The notes below the pieces were generated by a model. That model did not search any database. It was not told the origin of the DNA and saw nothing but the letters and a program-made list of their open reading frames with translations. Shown in pieces: positions 11,000-21,659 of a stretch of 64,000 nucleotides of DNA. Numbering within the stretch: position 1 is the stretch's first letter; each line of letters starts with the position of its first letter. The DNA is from Nitzschia sp. DOCU1. Lineage: Eukaryota > Bacillariophyta > Bacillariophyceae > Bacillariales > Bacillariaceae. The position numbers were made by a program, and so were the translations under genes. The DNA lies in the NCBI GenBank assembly GCA_951394045.1, contig OX595998.1, forward strand, positions 1,054,001 through 1,118,000, in the 5' to 3' direction.

Positions 11000-13900
11000 T
11001 TAAACCGGTTTGATGCGTCGAATGTTAACGCGTTCCATCAAGTTAGGAGCACGGCGAAGTGTTACAGTTCCGTTCGCATGAACACGAGTGATCTCGTGAG
11101 GCCCAGTAAACAGAGGTCTCAACTTATCACCAGGTTTGCGTGGGCGTTCCAAATAGACTTGATGCCCAACACGAAAGTCAACGGGTTTCCTTTTACGGTT
11201 GGCACGAAGAAGACGAACATCGATTTGAGCTTGACGAGCTTGCTTGAGCGTCTGAATGTCAGCAATCAACGGAATGTCGAGGAGCATGTCTCGTCCAAAG
11301 GTCAAAGCACCAGGGGAGAAACCACCGAGAGAAAGGTGTGCCGAACATCGCGTCGCATGCATGGCAGTGGCCAATGCGCTTTCAATCATCGTGTCAACTT
11401 CGTCTTGTTTCTGTGGCGGTTTCAACTCGACATAAGTTCTCAAAACTTGTCCAACGGTCTTATGGACAGATTCAATCACACCGTTCGCCTGCGGATTGTT
11501 CGAAGTCGTCGGCTTGCGTTTGATACCAGCCTTCTTGAGCAACGATTGGAACTCTTCACAAATAAACTCTGGTCCGTTGTCGTGGACGCATTCGAGCGGA
11601 CGGGGATACTGCGAAAGATAGCCATTTTCAAAAGCCTTGGCGACAGTGAGGCCTTTCTTGTCATTGCAGCGATAAATTTCCAACAGGTTCAATACGGGTT
11701 CGATACAGGTCAACGCCTTGATATCCAGAGAGGTCTTGTTAACTTTCACTTTCCACGGCCCAATCATATCGACATGTACCTGCTGCCAGGGCAAAACATG
11801 AGAGATCTCGCGGATCGGCAATTCGCCGTAATTCAAGCGTGAGTGTTTCATTCTTTTACACAAGTCGCACTCAGCAACCAACCGTTTTGCTTCGATACCG
11901 ATATTCGGATGAGAGAAGTGCCGTCGCACCGTTTTTTCCAACTTTGTCGCCGCTTCGGCGTGGCCCAACAGACCATGATAATATTTCAATATTGGTACCA
12001 CCATTGCTCGTGGTAAGGCTATCAGCCCACTGGCATCGCCAGAGTCGGATTCACCGACGCAGATGATCTCTGCTCCGCCCATTGGACGTTTTTTATATAT
12101 TTCAGGTTGTTCCAAAAGCATCGCTTGCAATGTCGCATCCGCGTTCTGATAATGTTCGATGGTATTGAAGTCGAAAGGATATCGATCTTCGTTATCAAAA
12201 CGGGGATAAAACAACAAACAATCGGTGAGTAAACAATCTGGTTCATCGAGCGGTCCAAAGTAATACTCATCGGTTTGCTTTTCTTCTTCGTCGGCATACA
12301 ACGATTCATTTGGAGTCGTTCTCTCCCCAACCGTGGGAGACGCATCGTCCGAACGGGGAACACGACTCAAGGCGTCAGCCACAACATTGTCTTTACCCTT
12401 TTTATAATGAAAGGTAACCCCAAAATCTTCCAACAACAATCGCCATCGCAAGACACGTTGTGTGGTGTACTGATTCATGGAGTAAGTAAGATTCTTGTGA
12501 TCGGTGTAAACATCAAGTTTTGCACCGTAGAGCATTGTTCGGAACGTTTTCAGAGTTTCGACAATACTCAAAAGTTCTTTCTCAATTGTCGTATAATTCA
12601 TCTGAGCAGCGGTCAACTTGCGAGAGTAGTATGCAACTGGATGACCTTCTTGTAGGATCACCGCACCCAATTGGTAATCCGAGGAATCAGTTTCGATTGC
12701 AAAACCCTTGTTGTGGTCGGGATATCGCAGTAGTGTATCCATAACAGCTAGCGATTTCATTTCTTCGAAAGCTTCGTCACAAGCAGGCGTCCATTCAAAC
12801 GTAGTCTTCCCTGTAAGCGCTGTAAGGGGAGCAAGAACATGAGAACGCCTTGGCCACATATCTCGATAAAAATTAACCAATCCTAGGAAGGATCGGAGTT
12901 CCTTCACGTTCTTCGGCTTTTGCATCTTGAGGATTGAATCAACTTTTTTCTTCCAAGGTTTGATTCCTGTCGGCGTAAGCCAGTAACCGAGGAAGTCCGT
13001 TTCTTTGACCGCCCACTCGCACTTTCTTGGATTGATCGTGAAATTATGTTGTTCCAGGATCGTTAGAACTTTATCCAATAGCGCCACATGCTCGTCCCAA
13101 GAATTGCTGAAACAAGCAATGTCATTGATGTAGATCTCGATGTCTTTGACTGCCGCTAGGACTCGTTCCATGATTTCTTGAGCCGCATCTGGACTAATCG
13201 ACAATCCCATAGGCAGACGATTGTAACGATACAATCCAAACGGCGTAGCAATAACGCAGAGATTCTTGGCTTGTTCCGAGAGTTCGAAAGTGTAGTACTG
13301 CATGGATATATCCAATTTCGTCAGGAACTTGTATCCCGTTTGTCGAGAGAGGATATCACCAATGCGTGGAATCGGATATGCCTTTCGCTTGATAGCTTTA
13401 TTTAAAGCTCGAAAGTCCGATATCCAGCGCACGCTGCCGTCCTTCTTGGGGATTATAAATGATCCTGCAATCCATTCTGAAGGACCGGTTCGAGACAGAA
13501 CACCTTCGCCTTCCAATCGATCCAGCTCCTTTTTAAACACATCCAAATGCGTTCTGGGCACTGGATAGGTGCGAGCACGATACGCTGGAACCGTAGGGTC
13601 CAGTTCCAAATCAATTTTCTCATTCGGAAAAACCTTCAACTTGCCGTCAAACAACTTTGTATATTTCTGTAGTACTCTCTTGAGATCTCGTTTTTGAGAA
13701 GAAGACAAGTGAGAACACGAATTCACAACTTCCGTCACATCGACCTTCTTGTAATTACTTTCCGAAATCGTTTTCGAATGGTAGCCAGAGGCATCGACTC
13801 TTCCAATCGTATCAGACCGATAAAGGTCGTCATTCTGTTTGGAGAGCGAGGGAACAACCACCATCTTATTTTCTTGCATCGGCAAAATCTTATCGTCCCA

Positions 13901-14308
13901 TTCGATGATCTTTTGCTTAAAGTCGAGAATAATACCCAACTCGATTAACACCTTGCGGCCAATAACGGCATCGTATCGGCATGGTGCATCGAACACGTGT
14001 AGACCCATTTCTAACACGGTTCGGTGAGGATCCAGTTCTTGTAGCCTTGTATCTTTGAGCCAGATTAACTCATTTGCCTTGAATTTCCCTGCCAACGTGG
14101 AGCCTGTGATGGCGGGAACCTTGAAGATCTGAAGGTCCTTCCCCTGAAGAACCGAGCGCTTGATCCAAGACGTAGTAGAACCAGAATCCAGGAGAACATG
14201 TAATGTATGATTTTTATTTTTGTTTTCGAATGATAATGTAGTAACGGGGACATAGTCCAACTCAGTCATGTTCTCCCCCACGAGAACATCAACTTGTCGC
14301 ACCGGCTG
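11000..14308 (-). CDS. pol: retrotransposon Pol (PR-RT-RH-IN)
   Basis: About 1,100 residues in the same frame as gag, opening right after the gag UGA at 14311-14309; the first internal ATG is at 14269. The protease has LLDSGSTTSWI (active-site DSG). The reverse transcriptase has LPMGLSISPDAAQEIM and the catalytic box IYINDIACFS, in which the first Asp of YxDD is Asn (codon AAT at 13126-13124). RNase H shows IETDSSDYQLG, a conserved Glu region and VYTDHKNL. The integrase has an HHCC finger (HGLLGH, CDLC) and a D,D35E core (HVDMIG, VHDNGPE, VIESVHK). A GPY/F-like C-terminal module follows (LFTGPHEI). There are no internal stops. It makes cDNA and inserts it; the Asn change may block polymerase activity. 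Confidence 0.93.
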   Translation of the reverse strand, partial: QPVRQVDVLVGENMTELDYVPVTTLSFENKNKNHTLHVLLDSGSTTSWIKRSVLQGKDLQIFKVPAITGSTLAGKFKANELIWLKDTRLQELDPHRTVLEMGLHVFDAPCRYDAVIGRKVLIELGIILDFKQKIIEWDDKILPMQENKMVVVPSLSKQNDDLYRSDTIGRVDASGYHSKTISESNYKKVDVTEVVNSCSHLSSSQKRDLKRVLQKYTKLFDGKLKVFPNEKIDLELDPTVPAYRARTYPVPRTHLDVFKKELDRLEGEGVLSRTGPSEWIAGSFIIPKKDGSVRWISDFRALNKAIKRKAYPIPRIGDILSRQTGYKFLTKLDISMQYYTFELSEQAKNLCVIATPFGLYRYNRLPMGLSISPDAAQEIMERVLAAVKDIEIYINDIACFSNSWDEHVALLDKVLTILEQHNFTINPRKCEWAVKETDFLGYWLTPTGIKPWKKKVDSILKMQKPKNVKELRSFLGLVNFYRDMWPRRSHVLAPLTALTGKTTFEWTPACDEAFEEMKSLAVMDTLLRYPDHNKGFAIETDSSDYQLGAVILQEGHPVAYYSRKLTAAQMNYTTIEKELLSIVETLKTFRTMLYGAKLDVYTDHKNLTYSMNQYTTQRVLRWRLLLEDFGVTFHYKKGKDNVVADALSRVPRSDDASPTVGERTTPNESLYADEEEKQTDEYYFGPLDEPDCLLTDCLLFYPRFDNEDRYPFDFNTIEHYQNADATLQAMLLEQPEIYKKRPMGGAEIICVGESDSGDASGLIALPRAMVVPILKYYHGLLGHAEAATKLEKTVRRHFSHPNIGIEAKRLVAECDLCKRMKHSRLNYGELPIREISHVLPWQQVHVDMIGPWKVKVNKTSLDIKALTCIEPVLNLLEIYRCNDKKGLTVAKAFENGYLSQYPRPLECVHDNGPEFICEEFQSLLKKAGIKRKPTTSNNPQANGVIESVHKTVGQVLRTYVELKPPQKQDEVDTMIESALATAMHATRCSAHLSLGGFSPGALTFGRDMLLDIPLIADIQTLKQARQAQIDVRLLRANRKRKPVDFRVGHQVYLERPRKPGDKLRPLFTGPHEITRVHANGTVTLRRAPNLMERVNIRRIKPV

Positions 14309-15466
14309 TCACCACTGGTCTTCACCATAGTACTCTTCTTCTTCTTCATATCCATTCGCGAAGTAAGCTTCTTGATCTGGAATTTCTTCTTGATAATCTT
14401 CATCTTGATTGTTGGCACCAGAGCTTGCCAAATAATTGTCTTGACCCTGAATGTTTTCATTTGGGTGTTCTTCATAACCCGCGCCATCATCCACATAGTG
14501 GGCGCCTTGAACAGCAACTCGTTGAAAACGACCACCACCACGGTTTCCGCCAAAACGTCCAGGGTAACCGGCAAAACGCCCCGGAGATTGACTAGAACCT
14601 TGTGATCCTGTCGACACACGAGAAGGAGGGGTGTCCAAACGACGATATTGATTCGGAGGTGTAGCGTATGCCACGTTTCCTGGAGTTCCTTGATTTTGAG
14701 AGTAATTACCGCGGCCTTGATAGCCACCATAGTAACCACCTCGTCCTTGATAGTTGCCACAATAATAACCACGGCCTTGAAAGCCGCGTCCTTGATTTCC
14801 TTGATAGCGACCACGCCCCCGGCCACCACGTGTATCATTGTTGTTGCGAATGCGATTTTCAATTTCTTCCTGCTCCGCAAAGTAATCTACAATCGTCTCA
14901 AAAGACGACTGAAAGTTCAAGTTGCTCCGCGCAAAGCTGTCCTTCCAAGTCTGTTGCATTGCCGTATGAAAGAGAAACTTGAGGGCGTTGTCATCGTAAG
15001 GCTTGTTCCCATTCGCCGAGGGAAACCACCTCATAAGATTGTTCAAAAACATGTATCTTGCAGCCAGTTCCTTGCAAGAGAGACGGAACGGCTTGGGCGT
15101 CATATCCATATACAACTTCTGCTTCATTAGATCGGAGTCCCGTAAGAACTTCGAATTAAAGTCCGCAATAGCCGCATTGAATGTCTCTAGGGTCTCCGTA
15201 TCTTGTAGAGCCTTGACGACGTCCCACTGATCGCGAATTGGGCCACCGAGGCATTCGCGAAACTTGGCAAACCTGAGCGGTCCATTCGTCAGGTTGAGTC
15301 GCCCGGCGCTTGCGACATCGTTGAATTCTTCAACGGTCCGAAGAATAAGCTCGATATTGAGCTTATCGGCCATTGGAACTTCCATTTTACGTTTCTCACG
15401 AACCGGATTGGCTGCCGTGCCAATGTTCACCGTATGAACAACATGTGCATGCCTTACTTCTGCCAT
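14309..15466 (-). CDS. gag: retrotransposon Gag, RGG-rich
   Basis: From ATG at 15466 to UGA at 14311-14309 there are 385 codons. The first 220 residues are helical and capsid-like (for example FRECLGGPIRDQWDVVKALQ). The C-terminal part is a repetitive RG/RGG and Tyr/Gly region (GRGRYQGNQGRG and variants), then an acidic tail. No CCHC zinc knuckle is present, so RNA binding probably uses the RGG repeats. The stop context on the minus strand is TGG TGA CAG, and pol continues in frame. The role as capsid protein is inferred from position and composition. Confidence 0.88.
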   Translation of the reverse strand: MAEVRHAHVVHTVNIGTAANPVREKRKMEVPMADKLNIELILRTVEEFNDVASAGRLNLTNGPLRFAKFRECLGGPIRDQWDVVKALQDTETLETFNAAIADFNSKFLRDSDLMKQKLYMDMTPKPFRLSCKELAARYMFLNNLMRWFPSANGNKPYDDNALKFLFHTAMQQTWKDSFARSNLNFQSSFETIVDYFAEQEEIENRIRNNNDTRGGRGRGRYQGNQGRGFQGRGYYCGNYQGRGGYYGGYQGRGNYSQNQGTPGNVAYATPPNQYRRLDTPPSRVSTGSQGSSQSPGRFAGYPGRFGGNRGGGRFQRVAVQGAHYVDDGAGYEEHPNENIQGQDNYLASSGANNQDEDYQEEIPDQEAYFANGYEEEEEYYGEDQW

Positions 15467-15553
15467 AGTCAACTCCGATCGAAGCGGAATGACAGGCGCT
15501 CGAGTAGGTAGGGGATAGTACAGATTGCACGCGAACTTGCTTCTGAATTCAGA

Positions 15554-15696
15554 GTGAACTACGTGTGTGAAGCAATCAACTATCCATTATTATGAGGGCT
15601 ACGAGTAGGCATGGAGGCCGACGAGCGATCTTGAATGAGGTTTGACATCCTCGTACGTCAGTCTAGAGGTGCGTAAGAGACACGTGGCGCATCACA
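15554..15696 (-). repeat. 5' LTR of Ty3/gypsy element
   Basis: It is the 143-base partner of 10815-10957, with one mismatch. It lies upstream of gag on the minus strand, so it carries the element's promoter and transcription start. Confidence 0.95.
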
Positions 15697-16562
15697 AGGA
15701 TAACAGTATGTAGCTTCCTAAGTAACATGCATCGATAATGAGATGGGTATGTACCTGCCTGGCATTCAGTTCAACGTGCGTCTTTACTACATTATCATAG
15801 CCCTCTCGCTTATTCCTCCTCCCATACCACCATGCCGAGACTAGAACCACGCTTGGGTGAAGTTCTTGTTGCTCCTACCATAGTTCCGCGTTTTCTGATT
15901 GATGACGAGCAGAGTGGTGGACAAGGATCCATGAACCCAGGAAAAGTGACATTCCGCTCCTCACTAGCATTTTGCCAGACGGTACTATGCTTTTCTAGAG
16001 AGCCCTTTTCCTTGCCCGCAACAGCAAGAATTGGAGGCCGGCCGCTGCCGAACAAGGCGTCCAACGCCTTCCGAGGCAGGACACTGCCTACAAGTCAATC
16101 GAATCATAGTCACCGCATATACTTCCGAAGTAGTAACAGTAATACTAAGAAATTAGGCTAGAAATCAAAGAAGCTACTACCTAGGACTACCCGAATGGTT
16201 GCGTGTCTCACAAATGCAGATTCCTCCCTTCACCGTTGTCACCTTTACTACTGGAGCAATGGTGTTCAGCACGGAGCGAGCAATGTAGTAAATGACTGAT
16301 TCGACTACTTTGGTCAACATCGTCCGATGTTCCCTTCACGTTGTTCGCGATGACAAACGACTACGATGATGTTCTCCGGAGCCAGCGGCGCAGAGATTGA
16401 TGGATGCAGCAGTTTCTACGTCCTTGTCTCCAAGCCTGCTGATGCCATACTAGAAAAGGAGATTACCGCCCGAAGTGTGATTGCTTGAGTGTGTGTGCAT
16501 ATTTGCGTGGTGATCCCAAGTTCGAATTTTCTGCCGCCAAGCCTGCGAGCTGCACCATCTCT
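15697..16562. other. intergenic, upstream of zf-C3H1 gene
   Basis: These 866 bases hold the promoter side of the gene starting at 16563. Overlapping ORFs on both strands at 15810-16161 (84 and 109 codons) show no known motif and are not called as genes. Confidence 0.45.
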
Positions 16563-19500
16563 ATGGATGAGGATGACAGTGTGCTAGAGGGTAGTGTCTG
16601 GAAAGCCATGTCGTCCGAGCCGAAACAAATCAAGACCGTCATTGATGTGGATTCTCCGGGAACATCGGAGACGGGCGATGAAAAGGAAAAGCCTGCCATG
16701 AAAATTGCATCGTTGCAAGAGGAATTGCGGGTAGCAGAATTGGTGGTGAAGGATCTTGTGGAACGAAAATCCTCGCTCGGGGAGGAGCTAGATACGGCAA
16801 AGTAAGAAGCGCGATCGACCTTTGAAGTACAATGTGACTGCACCTGTCCTGACAGATCCAATATCGTTTTGCTCCTAAACTCAACACAGACTCCGCTTCC
16901 AGCGCCTCTTGGAACGTCGTGTCCTTTTGAGAGAACGCAAACTTCACCTACGAAAGGCGCGGATCAAACATTTGACCTTACAAAAGGAATTGCGGGAGTC
17001 GCTTGCAAAAAGTCGAGAGCGCCTCGCTCGTTTGACGACTCTTGAACAACTGGACCGTGAGAGTCAGGACGGCTCTGCCTCATGTGAGATTTCGGCGTTT
17101 TCCGACGACCCTCTCAGTTTAGAAACAAGAATGGAAATCGAAAGTCGTGTGGAGATCATCGATGTCGATTTCGAGTCAGAGACTATTCCAGAGGTTTCTG
17201 CTCAGGAAGACTCCACGGACGACCTAAAGAATCCGGCTCTCGCAAATAGTCCCCTTCATTCGTTCAAAACTCTTCAAGAATTCAATCAAAAACACTCGCA
17301 TCTCAGGTCCTTGATGAACTTTCTTCCTACCATCAATCACAAAACGATGCGAAGAATTCTACTGCTGTCCATGCGTGAAGCGAATTCACTTGGAACGTCG
17401 AGGGGCACTCCCCAACGACGGTGCCTACTTTGGAATACTTGCTTGGATTTGGCCATGCTGAGCCATCAGACTCGTTCCGAATCAACTAGCCAAGATTCTA
17501 TGGACAATATTGACCAAAACGACGACGCATCGAGTTTTCTAGACCCCCATGTCTCACTCTGTCCATATGAACTGGCTGGCGTATGTGCCGACAAATTCTG
17601 TCACTACCAGCACACTACCAAGGAGACGCTGCCGCGGGAAGAGATCCCGCTTCCTGCCCTTGCGCTGCAAACGAAACAAGCCACTGGAGACTCGAAAGCA
17701 AAGGATTCCAAAGTTTCTGCCGACGACGGGGAGAGACGCTCATTGCTCAAGAGCATAAGCGCCGCCAGTGGAGGGGATGACAGTGGCAAGAGTGAACAAG
17801 CGGAAGATGACGATTTCCTTGTGTTGCCTCCCGCTGAAGTCGGAGACGAAATTGAAGAAAGCTCTTCCGATGCAGACAGTGATGATGATGCTCATGGTGG
17901 AGCGCTTTCGCTTGCCAATGCGCTAATCATGGACCATGATTCGTCGTCGTTCAATTTTGCCTTTGTTTGGGGTGGTCGGATTTACGCTAGCGACGATTCG
18001 CTGGATCAAGCGTTGACGCACTTGCAGGGGATGGCGATCAAATCTGCTCCCTTGTTGTCAGCCGTCGTGGACCTATCCAGTGACCATTCTGTTAGCTCGC
18101 TGGCTTTTGCTGTGGAAGCCACTCGATTGGCCATTCACGCTGGACGATTTGAGCTTGTCGAACAACTCCCAGTTTTGGCCCAAAGTTCATTCCCAGAGTT
18201 GTACAGTGGAATATCCGAGCGACTAAAGTACATTGCACGTCATTCCTTCGTTTACCAGGCAATTGAATACTCGTTCATCAGAACAGCATTCGAAGGGCAA
18301 TCTGCTTTGGCGATTATTTCTACTTCACTGGAATCTGCTATCGATGCATCCACTCAAGTTCTGGTCGATCACTCGTTGATCGAAATGGTGTCCAGCCAGT
18401 GTATTTCGATGTGGTCGTTCGGAGGTTTATGGTCCTTAGAAGAAGAATTCACGATATCTGACTTTCGGAACGTTCTGAACGGGACACATGAAAACGGCAT
18501 GTACCACACGAATGGTGTCCGCACGCGTCTTACCGATCTCTTTACCAGTTTAAATTGGGTTCAACGCCGTTTTGGGCCACGTGCAGACTATCTCAGAAGT
18601 CTGCATCTTATTGATAGCAACATTCTCAAGCCGTGTTGGGCAGCTGTTCAACGATGGATTCGCTTGTTGAAAGAAGAAGAATTCCGTTGGGGAGGAGTCA
18701 AGGCTGTAATTCTCATGGGAAATATCGTGCTTGGTTGTCTGGAACGGTTTGCCTCGTACGTTCAAAGCGACAGCCTCAATTCCAGTATCACAGCCGCTTT
18801 GATCACTGTCGATACTACGATATGGCAGATTCTCAAAGGTCTTTCAAAGCAGCTGTCGCGTGTTCCGATGATAGATGTGTTGTTGGCGCCACTCTTCGCC
18901 GCAAACGTTACAACCGCCACCTTCTTGAGACATTATTCCACCGCATATCATCGACTGGAAGGCCTTCTGGCACTTGCCCCGAATCGAGTTGATCGACCGG
19001 TATTGACAAAGTTCTCTGAGCTGCTGTGGTCCCAATTCTTTCATTTACGGATGGCATTGCGTGTCGAGTCTGGTCAGGAGACACCCACCAACGACGACGA
19101 CCGGAAAGCGAGATCCAAGGGTTTTCCCTGGGAACCGTCCCCCAATGCAACGAGGGATAATGAAGCTCTTCTGGATCGAGTGGAACTGCTTGGCATACGT
19201 CTGCACCACGTGACCTTGGAAGGCGACCGCGTTCTAGCGCATGCCATGAGTAACTCTAATTTCTCGTCGGCCACGCAGATGCACTCGGCAAGGGCCCAAG
19301 CACTACAAGAAGTAGGACATCATGTACTACAATCTGTCGCTCTCGGCCACGATCAAGAAGAAGTGGCAGGTTCCACTTGTAACAATGGCCTGAGCACTTT
19401 GCAAGTGAAGGGCACACGGTTCGATCCGGTTCTGGATAATTCGAGCCCAACGCCATCATCCAATATTTCAAGCTTTCCAAGATCTCTATTGCTTACGGGC

Positions 19501-20137
19501 CATACACTACAATTCTTGAGTCTGTCTCAATGCAATTTGACGCTACTCCCTGCATCGTTGGGTTTGTACTTTCCGAATCTAGTGGTACGTCGCTCTGATG
19601 CGCCACAGTTATTGGCCTCGGAGCGGCGACACGCGCGGAACTCTAGGGGATGGGATCAAACTGGCGGCGTGCACCCCCGGCTCACACTCTGCTTTTTGTT
19701 GTTGCCTCTTTTGTCCTTGTCTCTTTTTCTATTTCACGATCGATCACTCGTTCCATTGTCGTTGGCATCAGACTCTAGACCTTTCAAAGAATCAGATCGC
19801 GCAACTACCATTGTCTTTTCGATGTATGCTCCGCTTGGAACGGCTCATACTATCCCAGAATTGTCTCTCGAGCATATCCGGCGAAGAATTTACAGCCTCA
19901 CTCACATGTTTGGATGTTTCTCACAATTGTTTGACCACCCTAGATTACTTTGCAGAATGTTTGGGACGTCGATGTTTTCAACTCGAGACGTTGAATCTTT
20001 CCTTCAATAAATTGGACTCCGAGACAACCACCATGCTAGAACAAACGGTAGTGCCAAAGTGGGCACTCCAAATGAAGTGGTTACGACAGGTAGAGTGGAT
20101 ACCGCAGCATCAGAAGAAAAGCACTACGAATGGATGA
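16563..20137 (+). CDS. zf-C3H1 (Red1/ZFC3H1-like) protein with LRR tail
   Basis: Three exons (16563-16801, 16890-19584, 19772-20137) give 1,099 codons plus stop. Residues 50-150 are coiled coil with a very basic stretch (LLERRVLLRERKLHLRKAR). At residues 304-321 lies CPYELAGVCADKFCHYQH, a C-x7-C-x4-C-x3-H motif matching the zf-C3H1 domain of fission-yeast Red1 and human ZFC3H1, which link RNA to the nuclear exosome. A long mostly helical region follows, possibly the HAT/TPR-like part of ZFC3H1. The last 150 residues hold at least four leucine-rich repeats (LQFLSLSQCNLTLLP, LDLSKNQIAQLP, LERLILSQNCL, LETLNLSFNKL). The nuclear RNA-decay role is inferred from the finger; the LRR end is not something I know in these families. 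Confidence 0.78.
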
Positions 20138-20954
20138 TGGGACGACGTGTCATGATAGTAGTTGCGTGTGGGGGTTCTAGTAGTCTTGGTCAGTCAACGA
20201 ACGACTTGAAGCTGTACAAATGGTCCGGTTCATCCTCCGGAGCAGGCTTCCGACGACGGGTCGTCTTTGTCGCTCTGGAAAATCGAGTCTCGAGTTGGAT
20301 CGAGGCGCCCGTTGCCTCTGTAACAAAAAGCATAGATCCAAATGATAATCACTGGTGCTGCCACTCTAGAGACAGCTAGAGTCGACACGACGTATGGTGA
20401 TTGTCAACGAACGGAAGCTACATAAGAGGTCTCTCCGCAGCAGGCTAGGAGACGCCTCATTTGAGTCCCTCTGGAAGACGGACCGAGGAGTTCGATACTT
20501 GATGGAATCATCGTCTCTGTAACCAAAGCATAGATCCATATGAGAATCAGTACTTCTGCTATTCATAGACAGCTAGAGTCGTTGACAATCGTAGTTAGCG
20601 GTGTTTGAGAACACGAACCACATCATATCCATAAACTTATCATCTCCGCCTTCTTAGTTACTTTTCTCAAGCAACCACTACAGTTCCAAGTAACAATAGA
20701 CTTTAATGTAAATGTCTAGATGACTTATTGGATAAGAAAAAGGAAGGAGCTAAGCACTAGTTCCATGACGACCCTTATTATCGATATCCTTCCATCATGA
20801 TGTTGTACACGACTCGACCTCGTAACAATGGACCTCGCGATTACCATCCTCTCTGGTCCATTCAATACTAGAATGACGTTTGTAGGAACTGCGGCAAGAA
20901 CCTTTAGCAATGTTTCTGGAGAAGAGTGGTGTACTATAGCCGTATCGCCTGGGA
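20138..20954. other. intergenic with a diverged direct repeat
   Basis: The 817 bases lie between two convergent genes. Two diverged copies of a roughly 65-base unit lie at about 20320-20383 and 20517-20582. Both contain AGCATAGATCCA near the start and end ACAGCTAGAGTCG, with many differences between. No gene recognised. Confidence 0.6.
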
Positions 20955-21659
20955 CTAACAGGCCGCAGCAGCAGTAGCAGCCGCTTCCTTGGCATCCCAC
21001 CGGGCCCTCTGAATGGCTAATTGTGATGCAATGGTAGAAAACTCTCGACACCTCACACTCAACAATAATGGATTGAATGTACCCTGAAGCTGTTGTCGTT
21101 TTTGTTCTAGCAGTACACCCTTGAGAACTTGTTTCATTCTCATTTGACGGCACCGTAAACTTTGAGGGGACGCGAGGTCTTCGACACCCCGGAGTTCGGG
21201 ATGAGGAGGAGCACCTCGGTCTGGAACTTGCCGAATGCCCTCTTGACCCAACTGGCGCTGTTGTGTTCGAACCTTTAGAATCAGAGCTTGAACGTTCTTG
21301 GCTTCTTGGTGAAAGTCGGCATGATTGTACCAAATCGCTCGAGGATCGACCTCGTGTTCTTCTTGAAAGAGTTTGCGTAGAATAATATCATCAAAGCGCA
21401 CGGATTTCTTCTTGTTCTTGTGAGGACTAGTAACGACAGCTTGTTGTTCTACTAGAGTAGAAACTTGGTCGCTCTTGATAAGGGCGGGGTCGCTGGTACT
21501 CTTGATAACAGTCGAAGTATTGCTGCTGTAGTTCTTTCCAGCAGCACCCGCCAAGGCCTGGGTGCTACTAGGAATCACAAGAGACTTGCTGTTGCTTCCT
21601 TTTGCCTCGACCTTGTATCGCTTTGCATTCGTGATGTTATTCTTGTTTTCAATGATCAT
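20955..21659 (-). CDS. hypothetical protein, diatom-type
   Basis: One exon of 234 codons plus stop from ATG 21659. The N-terminal 80 residues are Ser/Thr/Asn-rich and probably disordered. From residue 85 a conserved-looking part begins: KKKSVRFDDIILRKLF, then IWYNHADFHQEAKNVQALIL, RGVEDLASPQSLRCRQMRMKQVLKGV and a final helix ending in Ala repeats. The VRF-D pattern followed by W-Y and a helical domain with RGxE resembles a family of unknown function that I recall as abundant in diatoms. No enzyme motif, signal peptide or membrane segment is seen. The function is unknown. Confidence 0.65.
   Translation of the reverse strand: MIIENKNNITNAKRYKVEAKGSNSKSLVIPSSTQALAGAAGKNYSSNTSTVIKSTSDPALIKSDQVSTLVEQQAVVTSPHKNKKKSVRFDDIILRKLFQEEHEVDPRAIWYNHADFHQEAKNVQALILKVRTQQRQLGQEGIRQVPDRGAPPHPELRGVEDLASPQSLRCRQMRMKQVLKGVLLEQKRQQLQGTFNPLLLSVRCREFSTIASQLAIQRARWDAKEAAATAAAAC

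Larger units (their letters stand above)
10815..15696 (-). mobile_element. Ty3/gypsy LTR retrotransposon
   Basis: The element is about 4.9 kb: 5' LTR (15554-15696), gag, pol with order protease, reverse transcriptase, RNase H, integrase, polypurine tract, 3' LTR (10815-10957). The order with integrase last defines Ty3/gypsy (Metaviridae-like) elements. The LTRs are short and differ at one of 143 bases, implying a recent insertion. I find no clean 5-base target duplication: on the minus strand the flanks are ATCCT before and CCTAA after, sharing only CCT. No TGG-type primer site is visible next to the 5' LTR; instead a perfect 12-base palindrome (15542-15553) lies there. Confidence 0.95.

Noticed and set aside
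14648..15130. Plus-strand ORFs opposite gag
   Set aside because: They have no known domain and are explained by the repetitive gag sequence on the other strand.
15531..15540. GCGAACTTGC shared with 10781-10790 beside the other LTR
   Set aside because: The match is only 10 bases and at different distances from the LTRs, so it does not extend the LTR boundary.
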